Shown here: positions 36,431 through 46,246 of the stretch, piece by piece
Layout of the letters: each line of letters begins with the position of its first letter
How positions within the stretch are numbered: the first letter of the stretch is position 1
From: Iris pallida
Lineage: Eukaryota; Streptophyta; Magnoliopsida; Asparagales; Iridaceae
Length of the DNA: 64,000 nt
Direction of reading: 5' to 3'
Assembly: GCA_029216955.1 (NCBI GenBank)
Contig: JANAVB010029819.1
Coordinates: forward strand, 35,240,831-35,304,830
The notes under the pieces: generated by a model
Databases searched by the model: none
Told to the model about the DNA's origin: nothing
The model's input: the letters and a program-made list of their open reading frames with translations, nothing else
Translations under genes and position numbers: made by a program

Positions 36431-36645
36431 ATTATATATTGACATTGTTCGTTGCGGATAGTATTTTTTCTCTATATATTTTGCATATTCTGGAATGTAT
36501 TGTGCGTGTCGGTGTTGAGTGTTCCACCGAGGGGGTCGACGAACACAGGAATTGGATTCTGTATTTTGTATTTTGTATTCTGTATTTTGGTTCAAGCTCC
36601 AGCTCCATTTGTATTCTAGAACCTATTTTTTATATATTTTTTAAC

Positions 36646-37058
36646 TTAGCGATATTTTTAGCGACGTTAAAATTCGTCGCTAAATAGTAGCGACGTTAAT
36701 AAATGTCGCTAAAAACGTCGCTAAATGCTGACGTGGCAACATGTCGCACCAAATCTGATGTCAGCACGTCATCGCCAAAACGTCGCAATAGTGTCGCTAA
36801 ACGGCGACCACATGATAACGTCGCCTTTTACGTCACTAATTAGCGTCAATGTTAAAACGTCGCAAATAACGTCGCTAATTAGCGACGTTAATAACGTTGC
36901 CAAATAACGTCGCCCTAGCGACGTTTTGCGACATTTTCTCGTTTAGCGACACGTTTTTTTCCGTCGTTCCCAAAACGTCGCACAAATTCATTTAGCGACG
37001 TTTTCACCGAGGTTAACCACGTTTTGAAACGTCGCTAATCTGACAAATTTTTGTAGTG
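36646..37058. repeat. right subterminal and terminal repeats of CACTA
   Basis: About twenty AACGTCGC/GCGACGTT motifs in both orientations, then CTGACAAATTTTTGTAGTG at the end. The array is denser than on the left, a common asymmetry in CACTA elements. Confidence 0.88.
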
Positions 37059-37061
37059 ATG

Positions 37062-37616
37062 CACCAGGACAGCATGCGCCTAGGATAGCATGCGCCAGGA
37101 CAGCATTCACCATGGGCCAAAAGGCACCATCCACAACATGCGCCAGGACAGCATGTGCCAGGGACAGCATGCGCCAGGACAGCATGCGCCATGGGCCAAA
37201 AGGCACCATCCTTAACCTGTGCCAGGACAGCATGTGCCAGGGACAGCATGCGCCATAGGCCAAAAGGCACCATCCATAACATGCGTCAGGACAGCAAGCG
37301 CCAGGGACAGCATGCGCCAGGACAGCATGTGCCAGGGACAGCATGCGCCAGGACAGCATGCACCATGGGCCAAAAGGCACCATCCACAGTATACGCCATG
37401 ACAGCATGTGCCAGCATGCATGCGCCTGCATGCATGTGTCAGCATGCATGCGTCGGCATGCATGTGCCAGCATGCATGCGCCTGCATGCATGTGTCAGCA
37501 TGCATGCGTCGGCATGCATGCTGGCGCCAGCACGCATGCGCCGGCATTCATGTGTCAGCATGCATGCGTCGACATGCATGTGCCAGCATGCATGCGCCAG
37601 CACGCATGTGCCAGCA
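37062..37616. repeat. minisatellite in gypsy B 5' LTR, CATGCATG-rich
   Basis: Two parts. 37062-37400 has GCGCCAGGACAGCAT units with GGGCCAAAAGGCACCATCC blocks. 37405-37616 has about twelve 16-18 bp units around GCATGCATG, such as GCCAGCATGCATGCGCCTGC. The array is longer than in the 3' LTR, so it has expanded or contracted since insertion. ORFs over it (for example 37155-37658) are repeat translations. Confidence 0.9.
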
Positions 37617-38043
37617 TGCACTGTTCATCTTTTCCAACCAGCCTCCAAATGTTCATGAGAACCCATAGACTAGAAAGGCTATAAATCTTTCAAAATAATT
37701 CGAAATCGGGACTTTCAAGGGTCTAAATTGAGTAGAAACAAATTTCCTACAATATATGACCATTAGATCTCGAAAATAATGAAGTTCAAGAGGTCAAAAC
37801 TAAGAAAAATCGAGAAAAGCTATAAACTTAGATCTACAAAAATCTATCCAAGGAAACTAAAAACTCCAAGTTCTGAAGAGGCTTAGAATCAAGTGAAGAA
37901 GAGAATGGAACAATAAAACTTGAGATCCATCATGAACCAAGTTGCATTTGCCTAGGGTTTTCTTTGGTGGGTGGAGAGGAGTAATGGAGAAGATGAAGAA
38001 AATAAATGAAAGTAATGAAGAGAGGGAGAGAGAGGAGAGTTGA

Positions 38044-38055
38044 CTTATATATATC
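38044..38055 (-). promoter_or_regulatory. TATA box of gypsy B 5' LTR
   Basis: GATATATATAAG on the minus strand before a CT-rich leader. It is longer than the 3' LTR copy by a TATA insertion. Confidence 0.6.
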
Positions 38056-38241
38056 AACCCCTCTCATCTCAAACCACACAAAACCAAATCAAGCCAAGCC
38101 GAACCAAAATAAACCAAGGCAAGATTAAACCCAGGATCAGGCTAAGCAAGACAAGTCTAACTACGGGTCACCTGACAAACGTCAGAAATCCGTACACGTA
38201 TATTAAAAATACGTATAACGAAAAACGAGAGTGACAACCGA

Positions 38242-38493
38242 AGCGGCCCGACACCTTATCATCGTTGCACGATCATCTCGTCCGAGCTAACCATGCGAAC
38301 ACTTTGCATTCCCTTGAACTAACAATTGATTCGAACTATCGTGTCCACGCTTCAACTCATCGCAAGGCGATACTCTGATCGCAAGAAACTTTGTATATTT
38401 CTGCACATAAAACCAACCAAATTAATACCTCTTCAAATTGAAATCATGCTTCCACGAATCAAACTCATACCTTATCGCATCGACCGACTCAGC
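38242..38493. other. no gene recognised
   Basis: Continuation of the sequence into which gypsy B inserted; the matching left flank is 13854 and below. Only short unremarkable ORFs. Confidence 0.4.
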
Positions 38494-38995
38494 GCAATGC
38501 ACCGTGCGGTGCAGGACATTACGAAGATGGAGTTAGAGGATGTGATATTGGCCAAAGATGTTGCTCGTAAAATACAGTTGTGTCTATAAAAATTGGGCCT
38601 GGAAAGACTACTCATATTTGATAGATTGCAAAGATTTGGACTGCAGCTGGAGGCTCAGGGATGTATATTATGCCGACAGAGGGATGAATCCATAACACAC
38701 ATATTCTTCCAATGTCTAGTAGCGTGGGATATTTGGCTAGCCCAACATGATAGGTTAGGCTTATCTAGTAGGGAGATTCACGACTAGAGAGTAATCATCG
38801 AGGTCATCAGAAGAGATAAGAAAAGAGGTTTTACTAGGTATAATAAGGCCTGGATGATATTTTCTACAGCGGTCTGGCAAGTTTGGAAGGAGCAAAACAA
38901 TCGTATCTTTGAGGGGTCGGTGATTTCCACCACTGGGATTATCCATAATATTGAGCAGAATGTCAATATAATGAGAGGAAAGGTGCATCATTGAA
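38494..38995 (+). pseudogene. LINE ORF2 C-terminal fragment (zf-RVT)
   Basis: Reads LAKDVARKIQLCL, stop, then LLIFDRLQRFG, CILCRQRDESITHIFFQC (the zinc-binding domain found after plant LINE reverse transcriptases), AWDIW, and after another stop AWMIFSTAVWQVWKEQNNRI-FEG. The end (TTGIIHNIEQNVN) resembles the 49210 LINE terminus (IGILYNIEFDVN), so it is the same broad family. It is 5'-truncated, with TAA at 38587 and TAG at 38785. Confidence 0.8.
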
Positions 38996-39039
38996 TTGTC
39001 TCTTGTATTTGATTTAATTAATAAAATTACCTTCTTTAA

Positions 39040-39110
39040 AGATACCGATGTTCGGCTCCTTCCAAACATGCCAGACCGTTGCAGCAAATATCATCCAGGC
39101 CTCATTTCAT
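39040..39110 (-). pseudogene. second LINE fragment in inverted orientation
   Basis: On the minus strand it reads NEAWMIFAATVWHVWKE, closely matching 38846-38912 on the plus strand. The two fragments form an inverted repeat of about 67 bp with a roughly 130-bp spacer. Confidence 0.75.
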
Positions 39111-39654
39111 TAGAGGTTATGGTTCCCAACATATACATACAGTCACCAAAGAGAAGGTTTTCTCTTCTACATCTCCATCAACAGAGAGAGGGATAACAAA
39201 TTCATGTTTGTCATTAAGGGTCGTAGAAAGTTGGAAGATCGAACCGCATAAAGAGACGATCGCTATAAGATCCATTAAGTCAAGCAATGGATTCAGGTAC
39301 GCTTCGCAATTATTTATCATCTTTATCTCATGAATCAACGGGTAAACATTCAACAAGTGGTATCAAAGCCTCCCTTGTTTGATTCATGAGTTCGAAGTTT
39401 TAGATTCAATTTATTTTTTTTGTTCATAAGGTACCCTCATCAAATAGTCGTTGCAAATTTATAGAGGTAGTATGAAATAGCAACCTCCCAATACATGAGT
39501 TTGAAGTTTCATATTCAATCACAATACATGCCTTGAATTTATAAAGGTAGTAAGAAATAGCTGTTGCAAATGATTGTTGGAATTGAATGTTAGAAGGAAT
39601 CAAAATCATTCAAAATGAATGTAAGAAAATGAACGTTAGAGTAAACAGTTAGTG
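39111..39654. other. no gene recognised
   Basis: AT-rich. A phrase CATGAGTTYGAAGTTT recurs at 39386 and 39494, as does AAATTTATAGAGGTAGTATGAAATAG with small changes. No coding sequence is visible. Confidence 0.4.
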
Positions 39655-39860
39655 TTAGCCTGAACTAAAAAATAAACCAACATATAACCAAACAACTTTA
39701 AAAAACCAAAACTAACAGAGTAAACTGAACGAAAAAAAGAAACTAAACTAACTATTAGCTTGAACTAAAAAACAAACCAACCTATAACCAAACAATTTTA
39801 AAAAACCAAAACTAACAGAGTAAACCGAACGAAAAAAAAGAAACCAAACTAAAAAACCAA
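39655..39860. repeat. A-rich tandem duplication, period 100 bp
   Basis: TTAGCCTGAACTAAAAAATA at 39655 recurs as TTAGCTTGAACTAAAAAACA at 39755, with about 90 bp of close similarity after each. Confidence 0.85.
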
Positions 39861-40017
39861 ATAAAAAACACCAACCAAAACCATACTAAACCAAACTATA
39901 CCAAAACCAAACCAAGCGGAAAGAAAAAAAAATAATATGCTCAATTTTCTGCGAAAGCTTTCGTTATCCCAAAATTTTGTAAACTTCTTTCGTTTTAATC
40001 AATTTTATATAATTTCC

Positions 40018-40030
<13 letters not shown>

Positions 40031-40095
<65 letters not shown>
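40031..40095. repeat. (TA)n microsatellite
   Basis: A pure TA run at the 3' side of the minus-strand SINE at 40096. A second TA run (40211-40299) lies on its other side. Confidence 0.9.
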
Positions 40096-40100
<5 letters not shown>

Positions 40101-40208
40101 TTGAAGCAATGGGTAATTGTGGCGAACTCGCCTCCACTGAGGCTCGAACTCCTGACCACTTGGGCCGCATGCATCTCTCTTAACCACTAGGCTAGAGATC
40201 ATTTGCTA

Positions 40209-40210
<2 letters not shown>
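40096..40210 (-). mobile_element. tRNA-derived SINE, copy 1
   Basis: Minus strand: an A box in CTCTAGCCTAGTGGTTAAG and a B box in GGAGTTCGAGCCT, 40 or so bases apart, matching the internal RNA polymerase III promoter of a tRNA. Then a short body ending CACAATTACCCATTGC. It matches 53711-53810. Flanking TA repeats hide any target duplication. Not a tRNA gene: no cloverleaf or 3' half is seen. Confidence 0.8.

Positions 40211-40299
<89 letters not shown>
40211..40299. repeat. (TA)n microsatellite
   Basis: About 44 TA units next to the SINE head. Confidence 0.9.
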
Positions 40300-40302
<3 letters not shown>

Positions 40303-41011
40303 TTTTTCTAGAATTTTATTGCGATTATATTTAGAAAATTTTAATGTTTTGTGCGAACTTGTTAAGTGCACTAAAATATCTATGTATAATTTATTCTTGT
40401 AGTTAGTTTTATGGAATAATATTTTCTTATTGTTTCATCATGTACGTACCAAAAAAATACTTTGACAAATTTAAAGCTAAGTCGTGTTAATATTGCTAGA
40501 GGTAATATATTTTTTAAAATCAACTTAAAATACATGCCTGAAGATTTAAATAAGGGTTGTTAGGTACCAGGTTAAAGTCATTGCCACTATGAGAGGGAAG
40601 AAGAAGTGGAAAAATATATATGAACTAGTTATTAAAGCATCATGAATTGTTACCATCTTTTACGAATTATTCCATATTATATATAGTTGTGCAAAATAGA
40701 TAAAGATTTTATTTGATTTAGCTTGATTTGTTATGAGTGATTTAGAAAACCTTGTATATTCTTTGTTTCCTTTTATATTTTCTGTAATTTTTATATATTG
40801 AGGTCTCCAGTTGGAAAAGAATACACAAAAAAGTTATCAACTTGCACTAGTAGTTTGTATGTGGCTTTTAAAAGCGACCTCCCACATGCTTCCTAAAGCT
40901 ACCTAAAAACTAAACTAGTTCTTCAAAAACCTTTGATAAGTTATTGTTACCAAACATGTCTTGAATTATTTTTCAACAAAATAAGCAGCACAACCATGAT
41001 AAACAATTCAA
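40300..41011. other. AT-rich intergenic DNA
   Basis: No ORF or repeat of note; nothing recognisable. Confidence 0.4.
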
Positions 41012-41154
41012 TAATGCTATGGGGACACTTTTTTGACACACTCCATAGCTGTACTGATGTAGCAGTATATCATTGAATGTCAATTTGTACCTCCCTTTTA
41101 AGGCAATGCAGCTATGGAGTGTGTTAAAAAAATGTGTGTCCTCATAGCATTACT
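41012..41154. mobile_element. MITE 1
   Basis: Terminal inverted repeats of about 43 bp starting TAATGCTATGGGGACAC on the left and, reverse-complemented, TAATGCTATGAGGACACAC on the right, around a roughly 55-bp core. The outermost TA could be a TA target site, as in Tc1/Mariner-derived MITEs, but superfamily is uncertain. Confidence 0.75.
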
Positions 41155-41162
41155 CATAAGAA

Positions 41163-41386
41163 TTACACTAGTCATGATTGGCAGGCTAGTTTTTCTTTCT
41201 TTCGGAAACTAACGACCAATACAACTATTCAAATAATGTCTCATTTGGATTCTATATTATCCAATGATGCACGTAATTGAGGAGTCCTCAAATAAATACT
41301 CGCTATAATATGTAATATAATTCCGATTTTAGTTTTTGAGAGGAAGAAAAGTTGGCATGCCAACCATGACTAGTGTAACCCTAATA
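41163..41386. mobile_element. MITE 2
   Basis: Inverted termini of about 50 bp: TTACACTAGTCATGATTGGC on the left, and reverse-complemented TTACACTAGTCATGGTTGGC on the right, with AAAACTAA at the inner ends. About 224 bp. No clear target duplication. It lies 9 bp from MITE 1. Confidence 0.75.
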
Positions 41387-41569
41387 TAGGAGTAATAATA
41401 ACAAATCTACTAAGATATTGTTGTTCACAATCTACCAAGTAGAAGTGTTGGAATACATATTGGAGTAATAATAACAATTTCCTTTATTAATTCCTAATAT
41501 AGGTAACGTAGACAGCTCTTTACAGTTGACTACCCAAAAGGCTTGCATTTTTTTTTTATGAAGAGTTGC

Positions 41570-41990
41570 AGACAATGTTTTAAAAATCGGGCCGATGATC
41601 GAATCAAATTTTTTAAGTACAGGTCGGACCGGAGTTCAATATGGGTTCAAATAGACACTGTTTGGTTTGGTTCAAATAGGTAAGATATCTATATTTACTT
41701 CTTGGTTTGGTTTTGTTCTTAGTATGTTGGTTTGGTTTAATTTTACAACTGTAAGGTCTATCAAAACCAAACCAAGAATCAAATGATCCAAATTTCACAT
41801 GATAGATTTTATTTATTTATTTTTTAAATACCAAAATTGGTCGGTTCAATTGTGAACCAGTTCAGATGGTTCACCGGTTGAACCCTGGTTTTGGGGGAAA
41901 AAATGACAGTTTTTTAAAAGATCCGATTTTAGTCGGACCGGATCAATTTTTTGGCATAAACTTCCTGTCCGATCTGGTCTGGTTCTTACA
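41570..41990. repeat. dispersed GGTTCA/CCGGA-type repeat, unclassified
   Basis: The ends carry GTCGGACCGGA-like words in opposite orientations, with many copies of GGTTTGGTT and GGTTCACCGGTTGAACC. Similar fold-back repeats are common in plant genomes. I could not fix the termini. Confidence 0.4.
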
Positions 41991-42842
41991 ACATTACGGA
42001 ATGGATTATTACATTTCCTATATACCTTTTCGGTTCTCTTTACGGAATCATAAACAAAAGACTACTAAGACTTTTTCATATTTGTAAATACATAAACCTA
42101 AAATTGTAATTGGGATTCATTACCATGTATCTTGGAATTTAAAAGTTAGACAAGGGGCTAGGTAAGTGCCAAGAAACTAATTTTTGCCCCCCTTAATTTT
42201 AACTTTAAAAAAAAAAAAAAAAATTCTAGGATTATATCTAGTTGTTATTATTATTGAACAATTAAGCCTGATTTAATTATATTTGGTGTTTAATGCTAAA
42301 TCGCATGTGATTTTTTTTTTTCTCTATTCTTTCGATCTCACATTTTGTATAGTTTGTGGTTTTATTTAGCTCTTCCGGTTTTATTTTGAATTTATTTGCA
42401 TATAAGAATGGTAAGATGGCACACGCGTTGCTTGTACAATTTTTAGTGAGAGAACGTGACCACAGAAAAAATAAATATAGTCTATGTTTATATTATTTTA
42501 ATAGTCACATAATGTTATTATTTAATTTGATTATAGATCATAACCAATTAAATAATATTCTTTTATCAAATTTGATTAAATTTAAATTAAGTTTTAATGA
42601 TAAGTTATATTATAAGTTATAAAATAAATTTTGGAATAGATATAATATTTTGTTTAGTAAAATCTTAACTAAGAATTTTTGCATAGAAGAGAACAAAATG
42701 GAATGCTCAACTATGAGGATCCCTTATTTCATCATAAATTAATATATGATATTTTTATCCGTAAATAATTATATTTTAAAAAAAAAAAAAATTTACACCA
42801 ATACCCCTACTATTTTGGTCATATATTAGTATAGATATTATG
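41991..42842. other. AT-rich intergenic DNA
   Basis: Short poly-A and poly-T runs (42208 and 42311). No coding sequence is recognised. Confidence 0.4.
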
Positions 42843-42960
42843 GTCCGAGCTCTCTAGCCTAGTGGTATTAGAGCGGACACCCGGAGGGACCGGCAAGGTT
42901 CGAGTCCCCCAATTGTGTGTGTGCGTGGGATTTCAAAAAAAAAAAAAAAAAAAAAAAAAA
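42843..42960 (+). mobile_element. tRNA-derived SINE, copy 2, with perfect TSD
   Basis: It has an A box in TCTAGCCTAGTGGTATTAG and a B box in CAAGGTTCGAGTCCCCC, then a short GT-rich tail and about 26 A. The element is flanked by an identical 15-bp duplication AGTATAGATATTATG (42828-42842 and 42961-42975), the mark of LINE-driven insertion. At about 92 bp plus tail it is a short SINE. The perfect duplication suggests a fairly recent event. Confidence 0.93.
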
Positions 42961-42975
42961 AGTATAGATATTATG

Positions 42976-43268
42976 AAAATAGATTTTATATTATTTATTT
43001 ATTGTCTTGGTTACTTGTTTTGTCCCTACGGAAAATTCGTTTCAAGCTTAGGATATATCAAAAAAGTCGGTCAAATTTGAATTGTTGCATGAATATTGCT
43101 AAAGAATTTGGCTTACATATTTAATTTAAGCACTAGAAAAGCAACAAATAGCAACCAACAATTTTCCATTGGATTGATCAAATCATCATTTCAAATACAT
43201 ATCAAGCAAATTACTTATTCCCAAAGGAAAAAAATTGCTTCTCTATTATTCGTTTCATTATTGTTTTT
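42976..43268. other. downstream flank of the defensin-like gene
   Basis: AT-rich. On the minus strand the sequence after the gene's stop includes AATAAT-type words that could serve as a poly(A) signal. The 3' UTR end is not defined. Confidence 0.4.
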
Positions 43269-43963
<695 letters not shown>

Positions 43964-44017
43964 GATTCCTCTATAGATGTTTCTTTTTTGGTGCTTAGAG
44001 AACGTGTGATCAGTACA

Positions 44018-44026
44018 TTTTTATAG
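44018..44026 (-). promoter_or_regulatory. TATA box of the defensin-like gene
   Basis: CTATAAAAA on the minus strand, about 55 bp upstream of the ATG. This leaves room for a start site about 30 bp downstream and a short leader. Confidence 0.75.
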
Positions 44027-45800
44027 TCTGCAAATCCTTTATAGTGTATCTTTTATTTATGAAGTATCTTTGATTTACCCATTTTACGTTGTTCTATTGA
44101 CCATATCTGTAGCATTATTACCATATCTAACTATGAAGATTGATTATATTTCCTCCTTGATATTTGCATGAATCTAAATTAATTGGAGTGATTATGAAGA
44201 TTAACTAATCAATCTTAGTATATAGTAAGGAATGATATCGCTCCAAATTAGAATCATCCAAATATGGAGGATTAAAATAAATCAATCTTAATACTAAAAT
44301 TAGCTATATGAACATCACCAATTTGATTGTGATTACATTTTAGATAGCAAACACATGTACAACAGTTGGTGATGGAACAAAGAATCAAGAGAACCCCGAC
44401 CGATAGCTGTACAACCGGTCTACTTGTCTCTATCGAAGGAAGCACATACGGGTTGCATGGACACAAATACGACACGACAAGGTTCAGACACGGAAACGCG
44501 GATTCAACACATCATGTTTCTAGTAGTATGTGTTGTTGCTTTGTAATAACAGGAAACATTGCCTTTTTTTGTTACAGATTGGTTAAATCTTTTTTGATAC
44601 AGTTTGGATGTGGGTGGAATGATATATCTCATCTTTTGAGAACTCTATGTACTGCTTCCTTTAGCAAGAAACTTGTCAGCTTGATATGGAACAGTTTGCT
44701 GGTGTATGAAAATTACTCTACTTTTTCCAACTTTGCTATCGTGTGAAGCATACAAGTTACCATATGCTTCCTTGCCTATGTTACACGAAACGGAACACTG
44801 ATACAGGTACGGACATGATACGGATACGAACATCATTTTTCAGTTTTCCGTGTCGACGAAACATAGATCCTTGTTTTGCATGCTTCATCTGTTCATTCTC
44901 AGCATTTTTTTTAATTTACAACAGAAACAGTAAACAAGCATTTTCTTTATGATCCTTGTTTTCACATGACACGGACACAGATATATATATAAACACTGAT
45001 TTTAAGGTTCTCCTGGTGTGCTAAGTTGGTGTCTTCAAATTTGCATCAAATACCAATTTATGACACTAGAGCATCGAATCCTTGGTTGTTCCCGAAGGTA
45101 TCGAAACAGACCCGTAGGCCCCCTCGTGGCCGAGGCCCTGGCCCTCCATGGACAGCAGGTTGACGACTTGCGATAGATACTGGATTAGGGGATGCAACAT
45201 GGCATCGGGAAGGACAAGATCCGAGATCATCGCACAGCAACATCAAGCGTGGAGCCCTGTCGAGAGGGGTCTCAGGAGTGAAGAATTGTGAAGGGAGAGA
45301 GCGTAGCTGACACATATCAGACACAACAAATACTCCAAACTACACCGGGACACACCAAATGGGTCAGGTGAGGTGTCCGTGTCATCACGGTCCTATCCGT
45401 GACCGCGCAATATACACCAAAATCCAATTCCATGGAAATAATAGTTGGTTACTTATAGGTGGGGCTGCTGTTTAACCTGATCACAGTGTAATGAAAGAAA
45501 CAATTCAACCTTATTCCAATAATTCTTCCCTTTTAACTTCAACAATTTGAAACCTGGATAACATCTCCACTAAAGCATTAAAATGTACATGAACCTATCC
45601 ATTGGCAACATTTCAGCAAATATACATCTGACCAAAACAAAGAAAGTTTGACAAATGGCAAAAATGACACATTAATCTCAAACGAGCACAATACACATTA
45701 ATCCCATTGGTCTATTAACCACATCTCAGTACAATACATTAGGAACCAAGTTCCGCTAAAAGTACATAGAACACCGCCAAAATGTCGGGAACTGACTACA
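44027..45800. other. intergenic region with words around GACACGGA
   Basis: Repeated CACGGACAC/GATACGGATACG-like words lie at 44460-44500, 44800-44850 and 44968-45420. The 44355-44430 segment, with ACAAAGAATCAAGAGAACCCC, recurs at 45828-45890. An 88-codon ORF (45324-45058, minus) is not recognisable as a protein family. No gene is called. Confidence 0.4.
44340..44432. repeat. diverged copy of 45812-45895
   Basis: The two share GGAACAAAGAATCAAGAGAA / TGAACAAAGAATCAAGAGAA and, about 30 bp on, a CCGGTCTACTT block, about 1.47 kb apart. It may be a duplicated 3'-UTR-like piece of the possible gene ending at 46037. Confidence 0.6.
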
Positions 45801-46036
45801 TTTTACACAGAAAATGCATATATCACAGTTAGTGATTGAACAAAGAATCAAGAGAACCCCAATTGATCACTTTACAGCCCGGTCTACTTTTTTTCTTTTT
45901 ACAAAGCAGCCAAAACGACAATTATCTATTGATGCAATTGCAGGGATAGTAGATACACATTGTTGCTGCCATTTACAACTGGAGACGGACCCCCACTCAT
46001 AGTTACATCAAACCTAACTACAAACACGGTTCAAAA

Positions 46037-46109
46037 TTATTCATCGACGTCACATCCTTCCGGCATTTCCATGTCGCTGGTTTCGGATGTAGCTGAGAAG
46101 AGCCTGCGC
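46037..46109 (-). CDS. possible terminal exon of an unidentified host gene
   Basis: On the minus strand a good acceptor (TTTTCTGTTGTGCAG) opens a frame reading RRLFSATSETSDMEMPEGCD then VDE and a stop at 46037-46039. The acidic, Ser/Thr-rich tail looks like a protein C-terminus, and the sequence downstream is AT-rich as in a 3' UTR. Upstream exons were not found; the intron would contain the poly-C tract. The family is not recognised and the call could be chance. Confidence 0.3.
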
Positions 46110-46181
46110 CTGCACAACAGAAAATGAAGAATAAAACACTTAACCAAGTTGATTATTGCTTTTTGGTTCTTTTTTTGGGTT

Positions 46182-46209
46182 CCCCCCCCCCCCCCCCCCC
46201 CCCCCCCCT

Positions 46210-46246
<37 letters not shown>
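46182..46246. repeat. poly-C tract
   Basis: About 63 C with one TT break. Such a run is rare in plant DNA, so it may be an assembly or base-calling artefact. The poly-Pro ORFs over it are not genes. A shorter C run is at 53112-53133. Confidence 0.8.

Larger units (their letters stand above)
22415..37058. mobile_element. CACTA-type DNA transposon carrying a host-gene fragment
   Basis: The left end reads CACTACTAAAATCTGCC and the right end, reverse-complemented, CACTACAAAAATTTGTC. About 0.25-0.4 kb inside each end is packed with AACGTCGC/AGCGACGTT motifs, the usual subterminal repeats of CACTA elements. Both junctions lie in the gypsy B LTR minisatellite (GCCAGGACAACA on the left, ATGCACCAGGACAGC on the right), so the boundaries are firm. 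A clean 3-bp duplication is not visible (ACA against ATG). After removing the nested copia it is about 5.1 kb. No transposase was found, so it is probably non-autonomous. Confidence 0.88.
13860..38236 (-). mobile_element. Ty3/gypsy chromovirus B (Tekay/Del-like), split by nested insertions
   Basis: Both LTRs end TGTCAC...GTGACA and the whole is bounded by the 5-bp duplication ACCGA (13855-13859 and 38237-38241). On the minus strand the order is 5' LTR (38236-37059 plus 22414-20680), gag, protease, RT, integrase, chromodomain-like tail, 3' LTR (16529-13860). The 5' LTR is cut by the CACTA element at 22415-37058. Without insertions the element is about 9.7 kb. It is disabled by stops, frameshifts and a deletion of the RT core. 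I did not recognise a standard tRNA primer site next to 20680. Confidence 0.92.
37059..38236 (-). repeat. 5' LTR of gypsy B, outer part
   Basis: It resumes the LTR broken at 22414: minisatellite, conserved block (37620-38040), TATA box and the GTGACA terminus, followed by the ACCGA duplication. It aligns with 15590-16529. Confidence 0.92.

Noticed and set aside
22412..37061. 3-bp target duplication of the CACTA element
   Set aside because: Left ACA and right ATG do not match. The boundaries were fixed from the termini and the interrupted LTR repeat instead.
6155..37616. CRISPR-like alternation of repeats and spacers
   Set aside because: Units are contiguous and imperfect with no unique spacers, and the sequence is eukaryotic. 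These are minisatellites.
36988..37684. 167-codon ORFs on both strands with HACVSMHA-like repeats
   Set aside because: Same cause: GCATGCATG-type tandem repeat in an LTR. The repeating peptide follows the DNA unit length.
42843..42910. Possible tRNA gene
   Set aside because: A and B boxes are present but the acceptor stem and full cloverleaf are not, and a poly(A) tail and 15-bp duplication show a SINE. The same holds for 40096 and 53711.
44366..44746. 126-codon plus-strand ORF
   Set aside because: Not recognised. It overlaps a segment duplicated at 45812 on which the equivalent frame is not open, and codon use looks random.
45058..45324. 88-codon minus-strand ORF with Pro/Arg-rich composition
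   Set aside because: No family recognised and no splice or promoter context. It may be a gene scrap, but the sequence alone does not support a call.
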